Source of the DNA: Kaistella palustris DSM 21579
Lineage (GTDB): Bacteria; Bacteroidota; Bacteroidia; Flavobacteriales; Weeksellaceae
Direction: 5' to 3'
Assembly (NCBI RefSeq): GCF_000422265.1
Contig: NZ_KE383813.1
Span: 173,919-237,918, forward strand
DNA length: 64,000 nucleotides
The position numbers and the translations under genes were made by a program. The notes under the pieces were generated by a model, which was not told the DNA's origin, searched no databases, and was given only the letters and a program-made list of their open reading frames with translations. This document shows positions 52,551-63,795 of this stretch, one piece after another (positions within the stretch are counted from its first letter, which is position 1; every line of letters begins with the position of its first letter).

Positions 52551-52582
52551 AAAAAACCCTGCCGAATTAATTCCCAGCAGGG
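52551..52582 (-). terminator. Terminator after tpx
   Basis: CCCTGC (52557-52562) / GCAGGG (52577-52582) with a 14-base loop and a T run on the minus strand (A run 52551-52556). Confidence 0.7.
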
Positions 52583-52604
52583 CCAAAACTGCAATGTGAA
52601 TATT

Positions 52605-53102
52605 TTATTTTAAAGCATTCAAAGCTGCCTCGTAATTTGGTTCCTGTGCAATTTCGGGAACCTGTTCGGTATAAAGAACTTTTCCGTTTTCATCCGCCAC
52701 GATGACCGCGCGGCTCAGCAACCCTTTCATTGGTGAATCAATCAGCTCTACGCCATAATCCGTACCGAAATCACCACGGAAATCAGAGAGATTTGTCACA
52801 TGATCCAAACCTTCGGCAGCGCAAAATCTGGTCAGCGCAAAGGGCAGATCCTTAGAGATATTAATTACGACCGCATCACCAATGTGACCGGCTTCTTCAT
52901 TGAATTTTCGTGCAGCGGCCGCACAGACTCCGGTATCTATACTTGGGAAAATATTGATGATCATTTTCTTGCCTGCAAAATCTGATAGCTTTTTCTCCTC
53001 CAGCTTTTCATTGACCAAAGTAAAATCTTTTAATTGTGAACCCAGTTCGGGCAGGTTACCTGCAGAGTTGATGGCATTGCCATGTAATGTAATATTAGCC
53101 AT
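52605..53102 (-). CDS. tpx: Thiol peroxidase
   Basis: A 165-residue atypical 2-Cys peroxiredoxin that reduces lipid and hydrogen peroxides with thioredoxin. Peroxidatic Cys60 (FPSIDTGVCAAAARKF) and resolving Cys94 (TRFCAAEGLDHV), at the positions of E. coli Cys61 and Cys95. I start at 53102 (MANITLHGNA), where the Tpx family begins, not at 53138. A TAAATTTG -7-like word lies at 53126-53133 on this strand. Monocistronic, followed by a terminator. Confidence 0.93.
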   Translation of the reverse strand: MANITLHGNAINSAGNLPELGSQLKDFTLVNEKLEEKKLSDFAGKKMIINIFPSIDTGVCAAAARKFNEEAGHIGDAVVINISKDLPFALTRFCAAEGLDHVTNLSDFRGDFGTDYGVELIDSPMKGLLSRAVIVADENGKVLYTEQVPEIAQEPNYEAALNALK

Positions 53103-53320
53103 AATAATTGAATATTTTTGTTTCTCAAATTTAACCAATATTTCCTGGAGGTTGGGACTGGGAAAGGTTAAAATATTCTTAAAGTTCCCACCACGATTGA
53201 TTTTTAGCAGCTAAAAAGAAAAAAAGGATCGGCGGTCGGCAGGTGGCGGAATTATTTGTAGATCTTTATTGTCCTACTGAAAAAGTCCCTGACAATACCG
53301 CAAAACGCTAAATATTTCAT

Positions 53321-53328
53321 TAAATTTG
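53321..53328 (+). promoter_or_regulatory. -7 element of icd
   Basis: TAAATTTG, matching TAnnTTTG, 34 bases before the icd ATG. No good -33 element seen. Confidence 0.4.
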
Positions 53329-53338
53329 TGATTCTTAA

Positions 53339-55582
<2,244 letters not shown>

Positions 55583-55604
55583 GTCTTAATTATATTCTCT
55601 AAAC

Positions 55605-55635
55605 TACTTCCCGGAAATTTCGGGAAGTTTTTTTT
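55605..55635 (+). terminator. Terminator after icd
   Basis: ACTTCCCG / CGGGAAGT stem with GAAATTT loop and a run of nine T (55628-55636). Confidence 0.85.
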
Positions 55636-55742
55636 TGTCTAAAGATTTAAAAGCAGAACTTAAAGTCTGCAAAAAAACAGAATCTGACAGTGAAATTTTA
55701 GAAAAAGAGTTTCAGAAAGCGTTAATTTCAGTTGTGAAATAA
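55635..55742 (+). CDS. Possible small ORF (35 aa)
   Basis: From TTG at 55635 a frame of 35 codons runs to TAA at 55740. The amino acids are charged and helix-like (ends ILEKEFQKALISVVK). The start lies within the U tract of the icd terminator, which makes independent expression doubtful. No family recognised. Listed because the 263-base gap contains nothing else except the terminators. Confidence 0.15.
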   Translation: MSKDLKAELKVCKKTESDSEILEKEFQKALISVVK

Positions 55743-55789
55743 CTGCGGAGATATCTGCGAAACCACCATTTGCCCGCCTGAAAACCAGA

Positions 55790-55821
55790 AAAAAACCCTT
55801 TCGGCAGTGCAAAAAGGGTTT
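55790..55821 (-). terminator. Terminator after the pseudouridine synthase gene
   Basis: AAACCCTTT / AAAAGGGTTT stem, loop CGGCAGTGC, with a U tract on the minus strand. Confidence 0.7.
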
Positions 55822-55845
55822 CTGTAATTTGATTTTATAAATAAG

Positions 55846-56928
55846 TTATAACATTTTCAAACTGTTCACTTCAAGTTCGGTGAGTATTCTCCAGTGTCCG
55901 CGTTTGATGTTTTTCTTGGTCAGGCCTGCAAACATCACACGGTCCAGCGCTTCCACTTCGTAACCCAGTTTTTGAAAGATTCTGCGTACCACGCGGTTCC
56001 AGCCGATGTGAATTTCGATTCCGACTTCATTTTTCGGTTTTCCCTCGATGTAGGAAATGCTGTCGACCTCTGCGATACCTTCTTCCAGACGAATTCCTTC
56101 TGCAATAGCATTAAGGTCGGCACGATCCAGTTTCCGGTCCAGCATTACATGATATATTTTTTTCATATTGAATGACGGATGTGTCAGCTTCTTGGTCATG
56201 TGACCGTCATTGGTCAGGAGTATCACGCCTGTTGTGGAACGGTCAAGCCGGCCAACCGGGAATACTCTGTAAGGCGAGGCGTTTGCTACCAGATCCATCA
56301 CAGTTTTACGTGCTTTCTCATCTTTAGTTGTAGAAATATATCCCTTCGGTTTGTTGAGCAGTACATACACCGGTTTTTCGGGAGTGATTCCCTGACCATC
56401 GAAGACCACTTTATCGGTTTTCTGAACCTGATAGCCCATTTCTGTAACAGGTTTCCCATTCACCTGCACAAGTCCCTGCGTGATGAGTTCATCCGCTTCG
56501 CGGCGGGAGCAGATTCCGGAGTTGGCCAGATATTTATTAAGACGGATTGTTTCTTTTGGAACCTCTTTCGAAATTTTTTCCAAACGTCTTTTCTGTACAA
56601 AAGAGCGTGTTCTCTCGCCGTCATCTTTTTTATCAAAAGATTTAAAAGGTTTTTTGGGGCCGAATTTGCTGTCGCCCTTCTCGTATTTTGAACGTGTATC
56701 AAAGGATTTCCCGCTGCGTTTTCCTGTAGGCTTGCCGGTTTTGCTAAAGGATTTCTCAAAGGATCTGGCTTCCGATTCCGACATCAGTCGGGGCTCTCGT
56801 GCGGGTTTTGATTTTTTCTCTTCCGTTTTTTCAACTTTTGGTGCGCGAGCAGCAGTAGGTTTGGAACGTCCTGCGGAGGAAATTCGGGATTTTTTCGGTT
56901 TGTCATTGCTGTTTCTGTCTCGGCTCAT
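55846..56928 (-). CDS. rluB: 23S/16S rRNA pseudouridine synthase, RsuA/RluB family
   Basis: A 360-residue protein. Residues 1-122 are a basic, Ser/Lys/Arg-rich tail; then an S4 RNA-binding domain (~127-180, IRLNKYLANSGICSRREADELI) and a pseudouridine synthase domain with the catalytic Asp229 in GRLDRSTTGVILLTND. RluB modifies 23S rRNA near the peptidyl-transferase centre; RluB, RluE, RluF and RsuA are close, so the exact target is uncertain. The long low-complexity N-terminus is common in Bacteroidota. Monocistronic. Confidence 0.85.
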   Translation of the reverse strand: MSRDRNSNDKPKKSRISSAGRSKPTAARAPKVEKTEEKKSKPAREPRLMSESEARSFEKSFSKTGKPTGKRSGKSFDTRSKYEKGDSKFGPKKPFKSFDKKDDGERTRSFVQKRRLEKISKEVPKETIRLNKYLANSGICSRREADELITQGLVQVNGKPVTEMGYQVQKTDKVVFDGQGITPEKPVYVLLNKPKGYISTTKDEKARKTVMDLVANASPYRVFPVGRLDRSTTGVILLTNDGHMTKKLTHPSFNMKKIYHVMLDRKLDRADLNAIAEGIRLEEGIAEVDSISYIEGKPKNEVGIEIHIGWNRVVRRIFQKLGYEVEALDRVMFAGLTKKNIKRGHWRILTELEVNSLKML

Positions 56929-57027
56929 AGTCTGAAAAATTTTTGCAAAGATAAAACTAATTCGCTGAACATTAGGATTCTTTTACCGCAGGCAAAGTCT
57001 CTTTTACGTCTTGCTGACTGTTTTAAA

Positions 57028-57921
57028 TTAAAATCTGGCAACAATACCATCAAACAACATGGCGATTATTCCTGCAAACAACCAGATTCGCAGAATATTC
57101 AAAGCGTAAATGCTGAATTTCTTGGGCGTTTTCCATAACAGAAACATACTGATGATGATTACAAACAGACCGGCCGCAAAATAGAGATTCATGATCGTGT
57201 GAAGTCCTTCAGTAGAAATTATTAACGCAGAGATCACCACCAAAATACATCCGATAAAACTGATCACCTTTTTCGAAAATGGAGCGCCCCAATAATTCGG
57301 AATGGTCATATATCCAAAAATCCTGTCTGCATTTTTAGTCAGCAGATCTTTTATAATATCACAGATCAGAAGGATAAAAAAAAGAAAGACCGCCATTAAA
57401 AAAATCTTCGACGAAAAAGTGCGGTAATAAACCCACATGCCGAAAAAGGGATATACGGTTAAAGTAACAAATGTTAAATTATTAAGGATTAAAAGCTTAC
57501 TTAATTTATGGCTGTAAAACCACATAAGGAATTGATAAACCAGAAAGAACACAAAAACCCGAGGTGATATGAGAAACGCGATCCCCAGCGAAAGAAGGTT
57601 CAGCGTAAGATAAGCGTAGAGAAAATATTTCTGTTTAAGGAATTTCTGCAGCCGCGTACGGAATGGCTTGGTCAGTTGATCCTTTTCGCGGTCGTAAAAC
57701 TGATTGATAATGCCGCCTGCCAGAATACTCAGCACCGTGCAGAAAATAATTCCGTGCACGCGGAAATCGAAAACAAAATTACGAAGACTCTCTTCCTGAT
57801 TAAAGAGAAAAAACGTGGAAACATAAAGAGCGAAAGTGAAAAGAAGCGCCACGAAAACACGCGCTCCCAAAAGAAAACCGATAAGCTGCGAAATTCTGTA
57901 AAGCACAGGATTATTATTCAT
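57028..57921 (-). CDS. UbiA-family prenyltransferase
   Basis: A 297-residue membrane protein with about eight to nine helices. The first Asp motif is Asn73-x3-Asp77-x3-Asp81 (NQFYDREKD), the second DIIKDLLTKNAD (~180s). These bind the prenyl diphosphate through Mg2+. Members act on chorismate-derived rings, on heme, or on glycerol-1-phosphate ether lipids (DGGGP synthase-like). The gene upstream on this strand is a mevalonate kinase, 50 bases away, so an isoprenoid-lipid role is likely; acceptor unknown. Confidence 0.78.
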   Translation of the reverse strand: MNNNPVLYRISQLIGFLLGARVFVALLFTFALYVSTFFLFNQEESLRNFVFDFRVHGIIFCTVLSILAGGIINQFYDREKDQLTKPFRTRLQKFLKQKYFLYAYLTLNLLSLGIAFLISPRVFVFFLVYQFLMWFYSHKLSKLLILNNLTFVTLTVYPFFGMWVYYRTFSSKIFLMAVFLFFILLICDIIKDLLTKNADRIFGYMTIPNYWGAPFSKKVISFIGCILVVISALIISTEGLHTIMNLYFAAGLFVIIISMFLLWKTPKKFSIYALNILRIWLFAGIIAMLFDGIVARF

Positions 57922-57971
57922 AAAAGTAAGACACTTAAAAGTTTAACAAATGTCAAATCCCGGTCTTAAAT

Positions 57972-58898
57972 TTAGAATCTGTAAATGACTTCTTTGTGAA
58001 AACCCTGCAGCATTTTTTCCGCCTTTTCGTAGTCTTTGGTAAAACCAAGAATATAGCCGCCGCCGCCGCTACCGCAAAGTTTCAGGTAATAAGCGTTGGT
58101 ATCAAGACCATTTTTCCAGGCTTTATAAATACTCTCGGGAATCATTGGTTTGAAATGTTCGTAAGCCCAGATGGAAAGGTTTTTGAGATTTCTGAAAAGC
58201 GGGTTCATCTCCTTTTTCAGAAATGCATCGATACAGGCATTGTTGTAACGTATGAATTCTTCCTTCATGGTTTTTCTAAAACCTTCGGTCTTCATTTTTT
58301 CAAAGAAGATCTGAACCATTGGTCCTGTTTCGCCGGTCATGCCGGAATCAATAAGAAAAATTGCACCCTTGCCTTCGGCACTCTGAGGAATCGACACTTT
58401 ATTTACGTCATCGCGGTTTTCAATGAGGATAGGGAGATTCATATAACAGATCAGCGGATCTATGCCGGAACTTTTGCCGTGGAAAAAACTCTCCATCAGA
58501 CCAAAGACTTTCTTAAGTTCTTTCAGTTCGGTTTTCGAAATATGTTCGGGAAGAAAAGTATGAAGTGAGTAGCGCTCAAATATCGCCGCGACCAGAGCTC
58601 CGGAACTTCCTACGCCGTAACCCTGCGGGATATTGGAATCAAAAAAAAGCCCCTGCCGCAGATCTTCCTGTAATTTTGAAATGTTGATCTGAAAGTTTTC
58701 CGGCAACTGCAATTCCTTTAAATAGGCTGCGTATTTTCCCAGTGAAACATTTGAATCCTGTTCAAATTCACTGTTTAAATCCGAAAATTTAAGGGCACCT
58801 TTATAGAAACTGTACGGCAAAGTCAGACCCTGTGAATCTTCAATAATGCCGTATTCACCGAACAGAAGAATTTTTGCGTAAAATAAAGGATTGGTCAT
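57972..58898 (-). CDS. Mevalonate kinase-like GHMP kinase
   Basis: A 308-residue GHMP-family small-molecule kinase. Motif 1 is YAKILLFGEYGIIE (7-20), motif 2 (ATP loop) PQGYGVGSSGALVAA (91-105), motif 3 LCGSGGGGYILGF near the C-terminus. It reads like mevalonate kinase (Lys9 and Glu15 as in the family). Flavobacteria use the mevalonate route to isoprenoids, and this gene lies next to a UbiA-type prenyltransferase. The other pathway genes are not in the window. Confidence 0.8.
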   Translation of the reverse strand: MTNPLFYAKILLFGEYGIIEDSQGLTLPYSFYKGALKFSDLNSEFEQDSNVSLGKYAAYLKELQLPENFQINISKLQEDLRQGLFFDSNIPQGYGVGSSGALVAAIFERYSLHTFLPEHISKTELKELKKVFGLMESFFHGKSSGIDPLICYMNLPILIENRDDVNKVSIPQSAEGKGAIFLIDSGMTGETGPMVQIFFEKMKTEGFRKTMKEEFIRYNNACIDAFLKKEMNPLFRNLKNLSIWAYEHFKPMIPESIYKAWKNGLDTNAYYLKLCGSGGGGYILGFTKDYEKAEKMLQGFHKEVIYRF

Positions 58899-59006
58899 AG
58901 TTTAATTTAATCCGTTGACTTTCAAATGCAAAGATACGGAATTTATATAAAATTCATTTACCTTATTAACAAATATAAAGCCACTTAAATAAATAAAAAT
59001 TAAAAT

Positions 59007-60497
59007 TTACTCTGTGCTTTTCGCAGGCAACACTTTCACCTTTAAAAACCGTATGAGGACAAGACCGACAAAGAAAAACGCCGACATAGACAATGCGGAG
59101 AAACGCATATTGTGGTACTTTTCTATCATAGTCGCGAAAATGAAAGTTCCTAAAATAATAGCCAGTTTTTCGAGCACGTCGTAAAAACTGAAGAAGGTCG
59201 TGTTATCCATAGAGTCTTCCGGCAGCAGTTTGGAGTAAGTGGAACGCGACATAGCCTGCAGACCGCCCATTACAAGGCCAATTATTGCGGCAATTGCATA
59301 AAACTGATAATCTACATTTGGATTTTCTTTGTTCAGGAAATACGCGGAGAGACAGGCGATGATCCAAAGAACTATAGCGATGGATATTACGTTTTTGTTG
59401 CCGATCTTCCGGGATAACCATGAAAAAAAGAGTGCCCCGATGATTGCTTCGATCTGGATCAGAAGCAAAGTCATGATCAGACGCTCCTGTGGCAAATTGA
59501 TCTCACTTTTCCCGAAAAGCGTGGCCATAAGAAAAATAGTCTGCATACCGACACTGTAAAAGAAAAAACTTGACAGGAAAAATTTGAGGTTGCGGTCTGC
59601 GAAAAGTTTTCTGCCGACCCGGAACAGCTCATGAAAACTCTCTTTGACAATGGCTTTGTAAAAACACGCATTGTCTTTTAGCACTTCCCAAATTCCGCCC
59701 TGCTTTTCATGTTTCTGAAATATATTTTTATAATTCAGCAAAACCAGATCTTTTGGGAGCTGATCCTTCACATTTCCGAACTGTGGTAAATGTTTAAAAG
59801 TATACTGCGAAAAGCCAAACCACCAGGCGCCGGTGATAAGAAAAGAAACCCGCGTATACAATTTGGCTTCCTGCGGTGTTTTTGCAAATACCTGTATTAA
59901 GACCAGACAGATCACCACTAAAAGCACCGAACCGATGTATCCGTATACATACCCTTTTGCCGAAAGTGCATCCTGCTTGTCGGGCGTTGCAATATCCGGC
60001 AGAAAGGAATTGTAAAAAACCAAGCTTCCCCAAAATCCCACACTCGCGGTGATACTGAACAGCAGCCCGAGGAAAATATTCTGCATTCCTGTAAACATCG
60101 CCAGTCCCATACAGGAAGTTGCTCCCAGATAACAGAAAAACTGTAGGAATGACTTTTTGTTGCCAATCGTATCTGCAAGTGAAGAAAGTACAGGAGAAAG
60201 CAACACCACGATCAAAAATGAGATCGTAAGCGAATAGCCGTAGACGGCATCTGGCTGATACTCCTTACCAAAAACCGTGATCATATGCCGAACCGGGACT
60301 TTTATATATTGGCCTGTGGCCGCTACATACTCGGTTTTTTCGGAGGCAGTGGTAAGAATGGAATAGTAAATCGGAAAAATTGTAGAAGTAATTACAAGTG
60401 AATATACAGAGTTTGCCCAGTCGTACAAAGCCCAGGCTTTCATGATTTTCGGGTTATTCTTGATGTTCTGCGGTGGTAAATTTTCGTTTTCCGGCAT
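59007..60497 (-). CDS. MFS transporter of the UMF1 (Atg22-like) family
   Basis: A 496-residue inner-membrane protein with 12 or so segments. The N-terminal ALYDWANSVYSLVITSTIFPIYYS is the Atg22/UMF1 hallmark, then SLTISFLIVVLLSPVLSSLADTIGNKK and the conserved GLVMGGLQAMSRSTYSKLLPEDS. UMF1 proteins are solute transporters of uncertain substrate; in fungi Atg22 is a vacuolar amino-acid exporter. Flanked by the thiolase gene upstream on the same strand, separated by a terminator. Substrate unknown. Confidence 0.85.
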   Translation of the reverse strand: MPENENLPPQNIKNNPKIMKAWALYDWANSVYSLVITSTIFPIYYSILTTASEKTEYVAATGQYIKVPVRHMITVFGKEYQPDAVYGYSLTISFLIVVLLSPVLSSLADTIGNKKSFLQFFCYLGATSCMGLAMFTGMQNIFLGLLFSITASVGFWGSLVFYNSFLPDIATPDKQDALSAKGYVYGYIGSVLLVVICLVLIQVFAKTPQEAKLYTRVSFLITGAWWFGFSQYTFKHLPQFGNVKDQLPKDLVLLNYKNIFQKHEKQGGIWEVLKDNACFYKAIVKESFHELFRVGRKLFADRNLKFFLSSFFFYSVGMQTIFLMATLFGKSEINLPQERLIMTLLLIQIEAIIGALFFSWLSRKIGNKNVISIAIVLWIIACLSAYFLNKENPNVDYQFYAIAAIIGLVMGGLQAMSRSTYSKLLPEDSMDNTTFFSFYDVLEKLAIILGTFIFATMIEKYHNMRFSALSMSAFFFVGLVLIRFLKVKVLPAKSTE

Positions 60498-60524
60498 AAG
60501 GTGGTTATTAATGGGACAAAAATA

Positions 60525-60560
60525 AAAAAACCCTTAAGAATACGGTGATCCTTAAGGTTT
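60525..60560 (-). terminator. Terminator after the thiolase gene
   Basis: AAACCCTTAAG (60528-60538) / CTTAAGGTTT (60551-60560), T-rich on the minus strand. Confidence 0.7.
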
Positions 60561-60582
60561 TTATTTAATGGATGTAAACTGT

Positions 60583-61761
60583 TTACACATTTTGGATCAC
60601 GATCGCGCTTGCGCCGCCGCCGCCGTTGCAAATCGCAGCTGCGCCGTACTTTCCGTTGTTCTGCTTCAAGATGTTGATCAGCGAGACAATGATCCTTGAA
60701 CCTGAACTGCCAAGTGGATGCCCCAGCGAAACCGCACCACCATTCACATTGACCTTGGAAGCATCAAGCCCTAAAATTTTATTGTTAGCTAAACCGACTA
60801 CTGAAAAAGCCTCATTAAATTCGAAAAAATCGATATCCGAAACTTCCAGACCTGCTTTCCTGAGCGCGATCGGCAAGGCTTTGGAAGGCGCTGTCGTAAA
60901 CTTTTCGGGTTCCTGCGCAGCATCAGCATAAGAAATAACTTTTGCCAAAGGCTTCAAGCCGAGTTCCTCCATTTTTTCTCCGGACATTAAAATTAAGGCA
61001 GAAGCGCCATCATTTAAAGTCGATGCATTTGCAGCGGTCACGGTACCGTTTTCTTTTTGAAAAACCGTAGCCAATGTACTGATCTTATCGAAATTAACGC
61101 TTTTATATTCCTCATCTTCAGAGAAAATAACCGGTTCGCCTTTTCTTTGTGGAATTTCTACAGGCACAATCTCGTCTTTAAACTTACCTTCGCTCCAGGC
61201 TTTTGCCGAACGCTTATAGGATTCTACGGCGAAATTATCCTGATCTTCACGGGAAAAACCATATTCTGCGGCGCACTGTTCTGCGCAAACTCCCATGTGA
61301 ACTTTATTGTACACATCGGTAAGACCGTCCAGGATCATACCGTCCTGCATTTTCACGTCGCCAAGTTTTACCGCTTTTCGTGCGTTATAATAATGCGGGA
61401 CTGCGGACATATTTTCCATGCCACCTGCCACGATAATATTCTGGTCACCTGCTTTTATAGCCTGTGCAGCCATGGTCACCGCCTTCATGCCGGACGCGCA
61501 AACTTTATTTACGGTTGTGGAAGGTGTTGCATTGCTTAAACCAGCACCCATCGCGGCCTGCCGGGCCGGAGCCTGACCTTCGCCAGCCTGAAGCACGTTA
61601 CCCATATATACTTCTTCTACAAGATCAGGATTTAAATTTATTTTATCTAAAGCGCCTTTGATCGCGATGGAACCCAGCTTTGTAGCCGGAACTGTAGAGA
61701 GACTTCCCATGAAACGTCCCATCGGTGTCCGGGCTGCTGATACTATGAATACTTCTTTCAT
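60583..61761 (-). CDS. Acetyl-CoA C-acetyltransferase (thiolase)
   Basis: A 392-residue thiolase. Nucleophile Cys88 (VNKVCASGMKAV), His in the NEAFSVVGL and VSLGHPLGSSGSR motifs and the C-terminal catalytic Cys in AAICNGGGGASA. It condenses two acetyl-CoA to acetoacetyl-CoA or does the reverse in fatty-acid and amino-acid breakdown; it could supply the mevalonate pathway. I start at 61761 (MKEVFIVSAARTPMGRF), since the 33 residues before have no thiolase counterpart and overlap the terminator of the next gene. Confidence 0.92.
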   Translation of the reverse strand: MKEVFIVSAARTPMGRFMGSLSTVPATKLGSIAIKGALDKINLNPDLVEEVYMGNVLQAGEGQAPARQAAMGAGLSNATPSTTVNKVCASGMKAVTMAAQAIKAGDQNIIVAGGMENMSAVPHYYNARKAVKLGDVKMQDGMILDGLTDVYNKVHMGVCAEQCAAEYGFSREDQDNFAVESYKRSAKAWSEGKFKDEIVPVEIPQRKGEPVIFSEDEEYKSVNFDKISTLATVFQKENGTVTAANASTLNDGASALILMSGEKMEELGLKPLAKVISYADAAQEPEKFTTAPSKALPIALRKAGLEVSDIDFFEFNEAFSVVGLANNKILGLDASKVNVNGGAVSLGHPLGSSGSRIIVSLINILKQNNGKYGAAAICNGGGGASAIVIQNV

Positions 61762-61802
61762 TATACTATTTATTAATTTAAAGTACGCCAAATTACAAAA
61801 AA

Positions 61803-61835
61803 AAACACACTTTGGAAACAGTGTGTTTTTTGATT
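61803..61835 (-). terminator. Terminator after the nucleoside-permease-like gene
   Basis: AAACACACT (61803-61811) / AGTGTGTTT (61820-61828) with an 8-base loop; T run on both sides. It lies between the permease stop and the thiolase start. Confidence 0.75.
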
Positions 61836-61840
61836 TTTGA

Positions 61841-63100
61841 TTAAAGGTTTGCCTCTGCAATAGCTTCGGGATCGTGTTTATGTTTAAACATTACCGCGAA
61901 AAGAATCGCCACCAGTAGTGCGTAACCGGAAAATACCAGCCAGATCTCATGCCACATCTTGTCGCCATTGGGCAAGGTGAAATATTCCTGGATCATCCAG
62001 CCACTTGCAAGACTGCCGAAAATCGCTCCAAAACCATTGGTCATCATCATAAATAAGCCCTGAGCCGATGAGCGTACCTTATAGTTCGTAGTCGTTTCCA
62101 CAAATAGTGAACCTGAAATATTGAAGAAATCGAACGCCATTCCGTATACAATACAGGAAAGAATAATCAGACCCAGACCAAATCCTACCGGTACTCCGTA
62201 CGCGAAAAATCCGAAACGCAGCACCCAGGCCAACATCGAGAAAAGCATCACTTTCTTAATCCCAAAACGGCTGAGGAAAAAAGGAATTGCCAGGATAAAG
62301 ACCGTTTCCGAGAACTGTGAAAGCGACATAATAAGTGTGGATCTTCTTACTACAAAACTGTCGGCGTACTCAGGCATTTTCCCGAAATCGGAAAGAAAAG
62401 TATCACCGTACATATTTGTAAGCTGCAGCGCCGCACCTAAAAACAGCGAAAACAGAAAGAAAAGCGCCATTTTGTAATCTTTAAAAAGAGAAAACGCATT
62501 GAGCCCAAGTTTTTCCGCTAAAGTCGCATCGGCCGGAATTACGTTTTGTGGTGGACATTTCGGTAATGTAAAGGCGTAAACACCAAGTATCAGCGCGAAA
62601 ACCGCTGCAATGTAAAACTGATTTCCCGAGGCTTTATTTCCCGTAAGGTTCGTGATCCACATGGCGGCAATAAATCCTATGGTTCCCCAAACCCGTATAG
62701 GTGGAAATACCTTAACCACATCGTAGTTGTTATTTTTCAAGATATAGTACGCAATTGAATTCGAAAGTGAGATTGTAGGCATATAAAACATCATTGCCAA
62801 AAGCATGACCCAGAAAAAGTGGTCGGGAGTTGTAATCTGCGGTAAGAAAAAAAGTGTGATACCGTAAAGTATGTGCAAAATACCAAATAATTTTTCGGCG
62901 TTTATCCAGCGGTCAGCCACGATTCCGGTTAAGGCAGGCATGATGATCGAAGCGATTCCCAGGGTAGCAAAAACCTTTCCAAATTCCTCGCCGCCCCATT
63001 GTTTAGTGCCGAACCAATACACGCCGATGGTGATGAGCCAGGCTCCCCATACAAAAAACTGCATAAAACTGAGGACCGTAAGACGTAATTTTAAACTCAT
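61841..63100 (-). CDS. MFS nucleoside/sugar permease (NupG/NHS-like)
   Basis: A 419-residue 12-helix carrier. The N-terminal LRLTVLSFMQFFVWGAWLITIG, QITTPDHFFWVMLLAMMFYMPTISLSNSIAYY and RVWGTIGFIAAMWI motifs are those of nucleoside:H+ symporters of the NHS family. Substrate prediction (nucleosides) is by family only. It may pair with the bifunctional nuclease gene, which ends 16 bases upstream on the same strand. Confidence 0.82.
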   Translation of the reverse strand: MSLKLRLTVLSFMQFFVWGAWLITIGVYWFGTKQWGGEEFGKVFATLGIASIIMPALTGIVADRWINAEKLFGILHILYGITLFFLPQITTPDHFFWVMLLAMMFYMPTISLSNSIAYYILKNNNYDVVKVFPPIRVWGTIGFIAAMWITNLTGNKASGNQFYIAAVFALILGVYAFTLPKCPPQNVIPADATLAEKLGLNAFSLFKDYKMALFFLFSLFLGAALQLTNMYGDTFLSDFGKMPEYADSFVVRRSTLIMSLSQFSETVFILAIPFFLSRFGIKKVMLFSMLAWVLRFGFFAYGVPVGFGLGLIILSCIVYGMAFDFFNISGSLFVETTTNYKVRSSAQGLFMMMTNGFGAIFGSLASGWMIQEYFTLPNGDKMWHEIWLVFSGYALLVAILFAVMFKHKHDPEAIAEANL

Positions 63101-63116
63101 AATTTATTTGATAATA

Positions 63117-63707
63117 TTAGTCGATTTTTTTATTTCTCCGCTTAATTTCCTGCTGTAATTCCAGGGCCGCATCGAAGTCTTCGTCTTTCACGGCATCATC
63201 CAAAAGTTTGTGCAGATCCTCCAGCGTGAGCGCTGTAAGGTTTCCAGAGTCACCGGAAAAACTTTCTTCTTCTGCGCCGGGTTCCTCGAGTTCGAGCAGA
63301 ATACCTGCTTCGCTGAGAACCTGCTGCGTGGTAAATATAGGCGCTTCAAACCGAACAGCCATCGCCACAGCATCAGATGTGCGTGCATCTAAGATCAGTT
63401 CTTCGCCGTTGGCATTATTTTTAAAATTGATATTGGAGAAGAAAACACCATCTAAAATCTGGTAGATGATTACGGATGTAAGAGTAAAATCCGCAGAAAG
63501 AACAAATTTCGCAAAGAGATCGTGAGTAAGTGGCCGCGGCGGATGAATATCTTTTTCAAGGCCTAATGATATCGACTGCGCTTCAAAATTTCCTATTACA
63601 ACGGGCAACTTTACGTTTGTTTCTTCATGTTCCAGAAGCAGTGCGTATGCACCCGACTGCGTCTGACTGTAAGAAATCCCGCGTATGATTAATCTTTTAT
63701 AATCCAT
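63117..63707 (-). CDS. Bifunctional nuclease-domain (DUF151) protein with UVR motif
   Basis: A 196-residue protein. The BFN/DUF151 domain spans ~1-145 (RGISYSQTQSGAYALLLEHE, LPVVIGNFEAQSI, HDLFAKFV, DARTSDAVAMAVRFEAPIF). The C-terminal ~40 residues (LTALTLEDLHKLLDDAVKDE and DFDAALELQQEIKRR) are a UvrB/UvrC-type helical motif. BFN proteins act on DNA or RNA in plants; the bacterial role is open. I start at 63707, where DUF151 begins. TATATTTG (63713-63720, minus) is a -7 element six bases from the start codon, so the mRNA is almost leaderless. Confidence 0.8.
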   Translation of the reverse strand: MDYKRLIIRGISYSQTQSGAYALLLEHEETNVKLPVVIGNFEAQSISLGLEKDIHPPRPLTHDLFAKFVLSADFTLTSVIIYQILDGVFFSNINFKNNANGEELILDARTSDAVAMAVRFEAPIFTTQQVLSEAGILLELEEPGAEEESFSGDSGNLTALTLEDLHKLLDDAVKDEDFDAALELQQEIKRRNKKID

Positions 63708-63712
63708 AAGTA

Positions 63713-63720
63713 CAAATATA
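63713..63720 (-). promoter_or_regulatory. -7 element of the bifunctional nuclease gene
   Basis: TATATTTG on the minus strand, fitting TAnnTTTG; five bases from the ATG. Confidence 0.5.
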
Positions 63721-63795
63721 AATGATTTTTTAGACCCGCGATTTATTTTCGGAAATATATTGCACAATGTCGGCAAAGAAAGCACCTGATATTAA

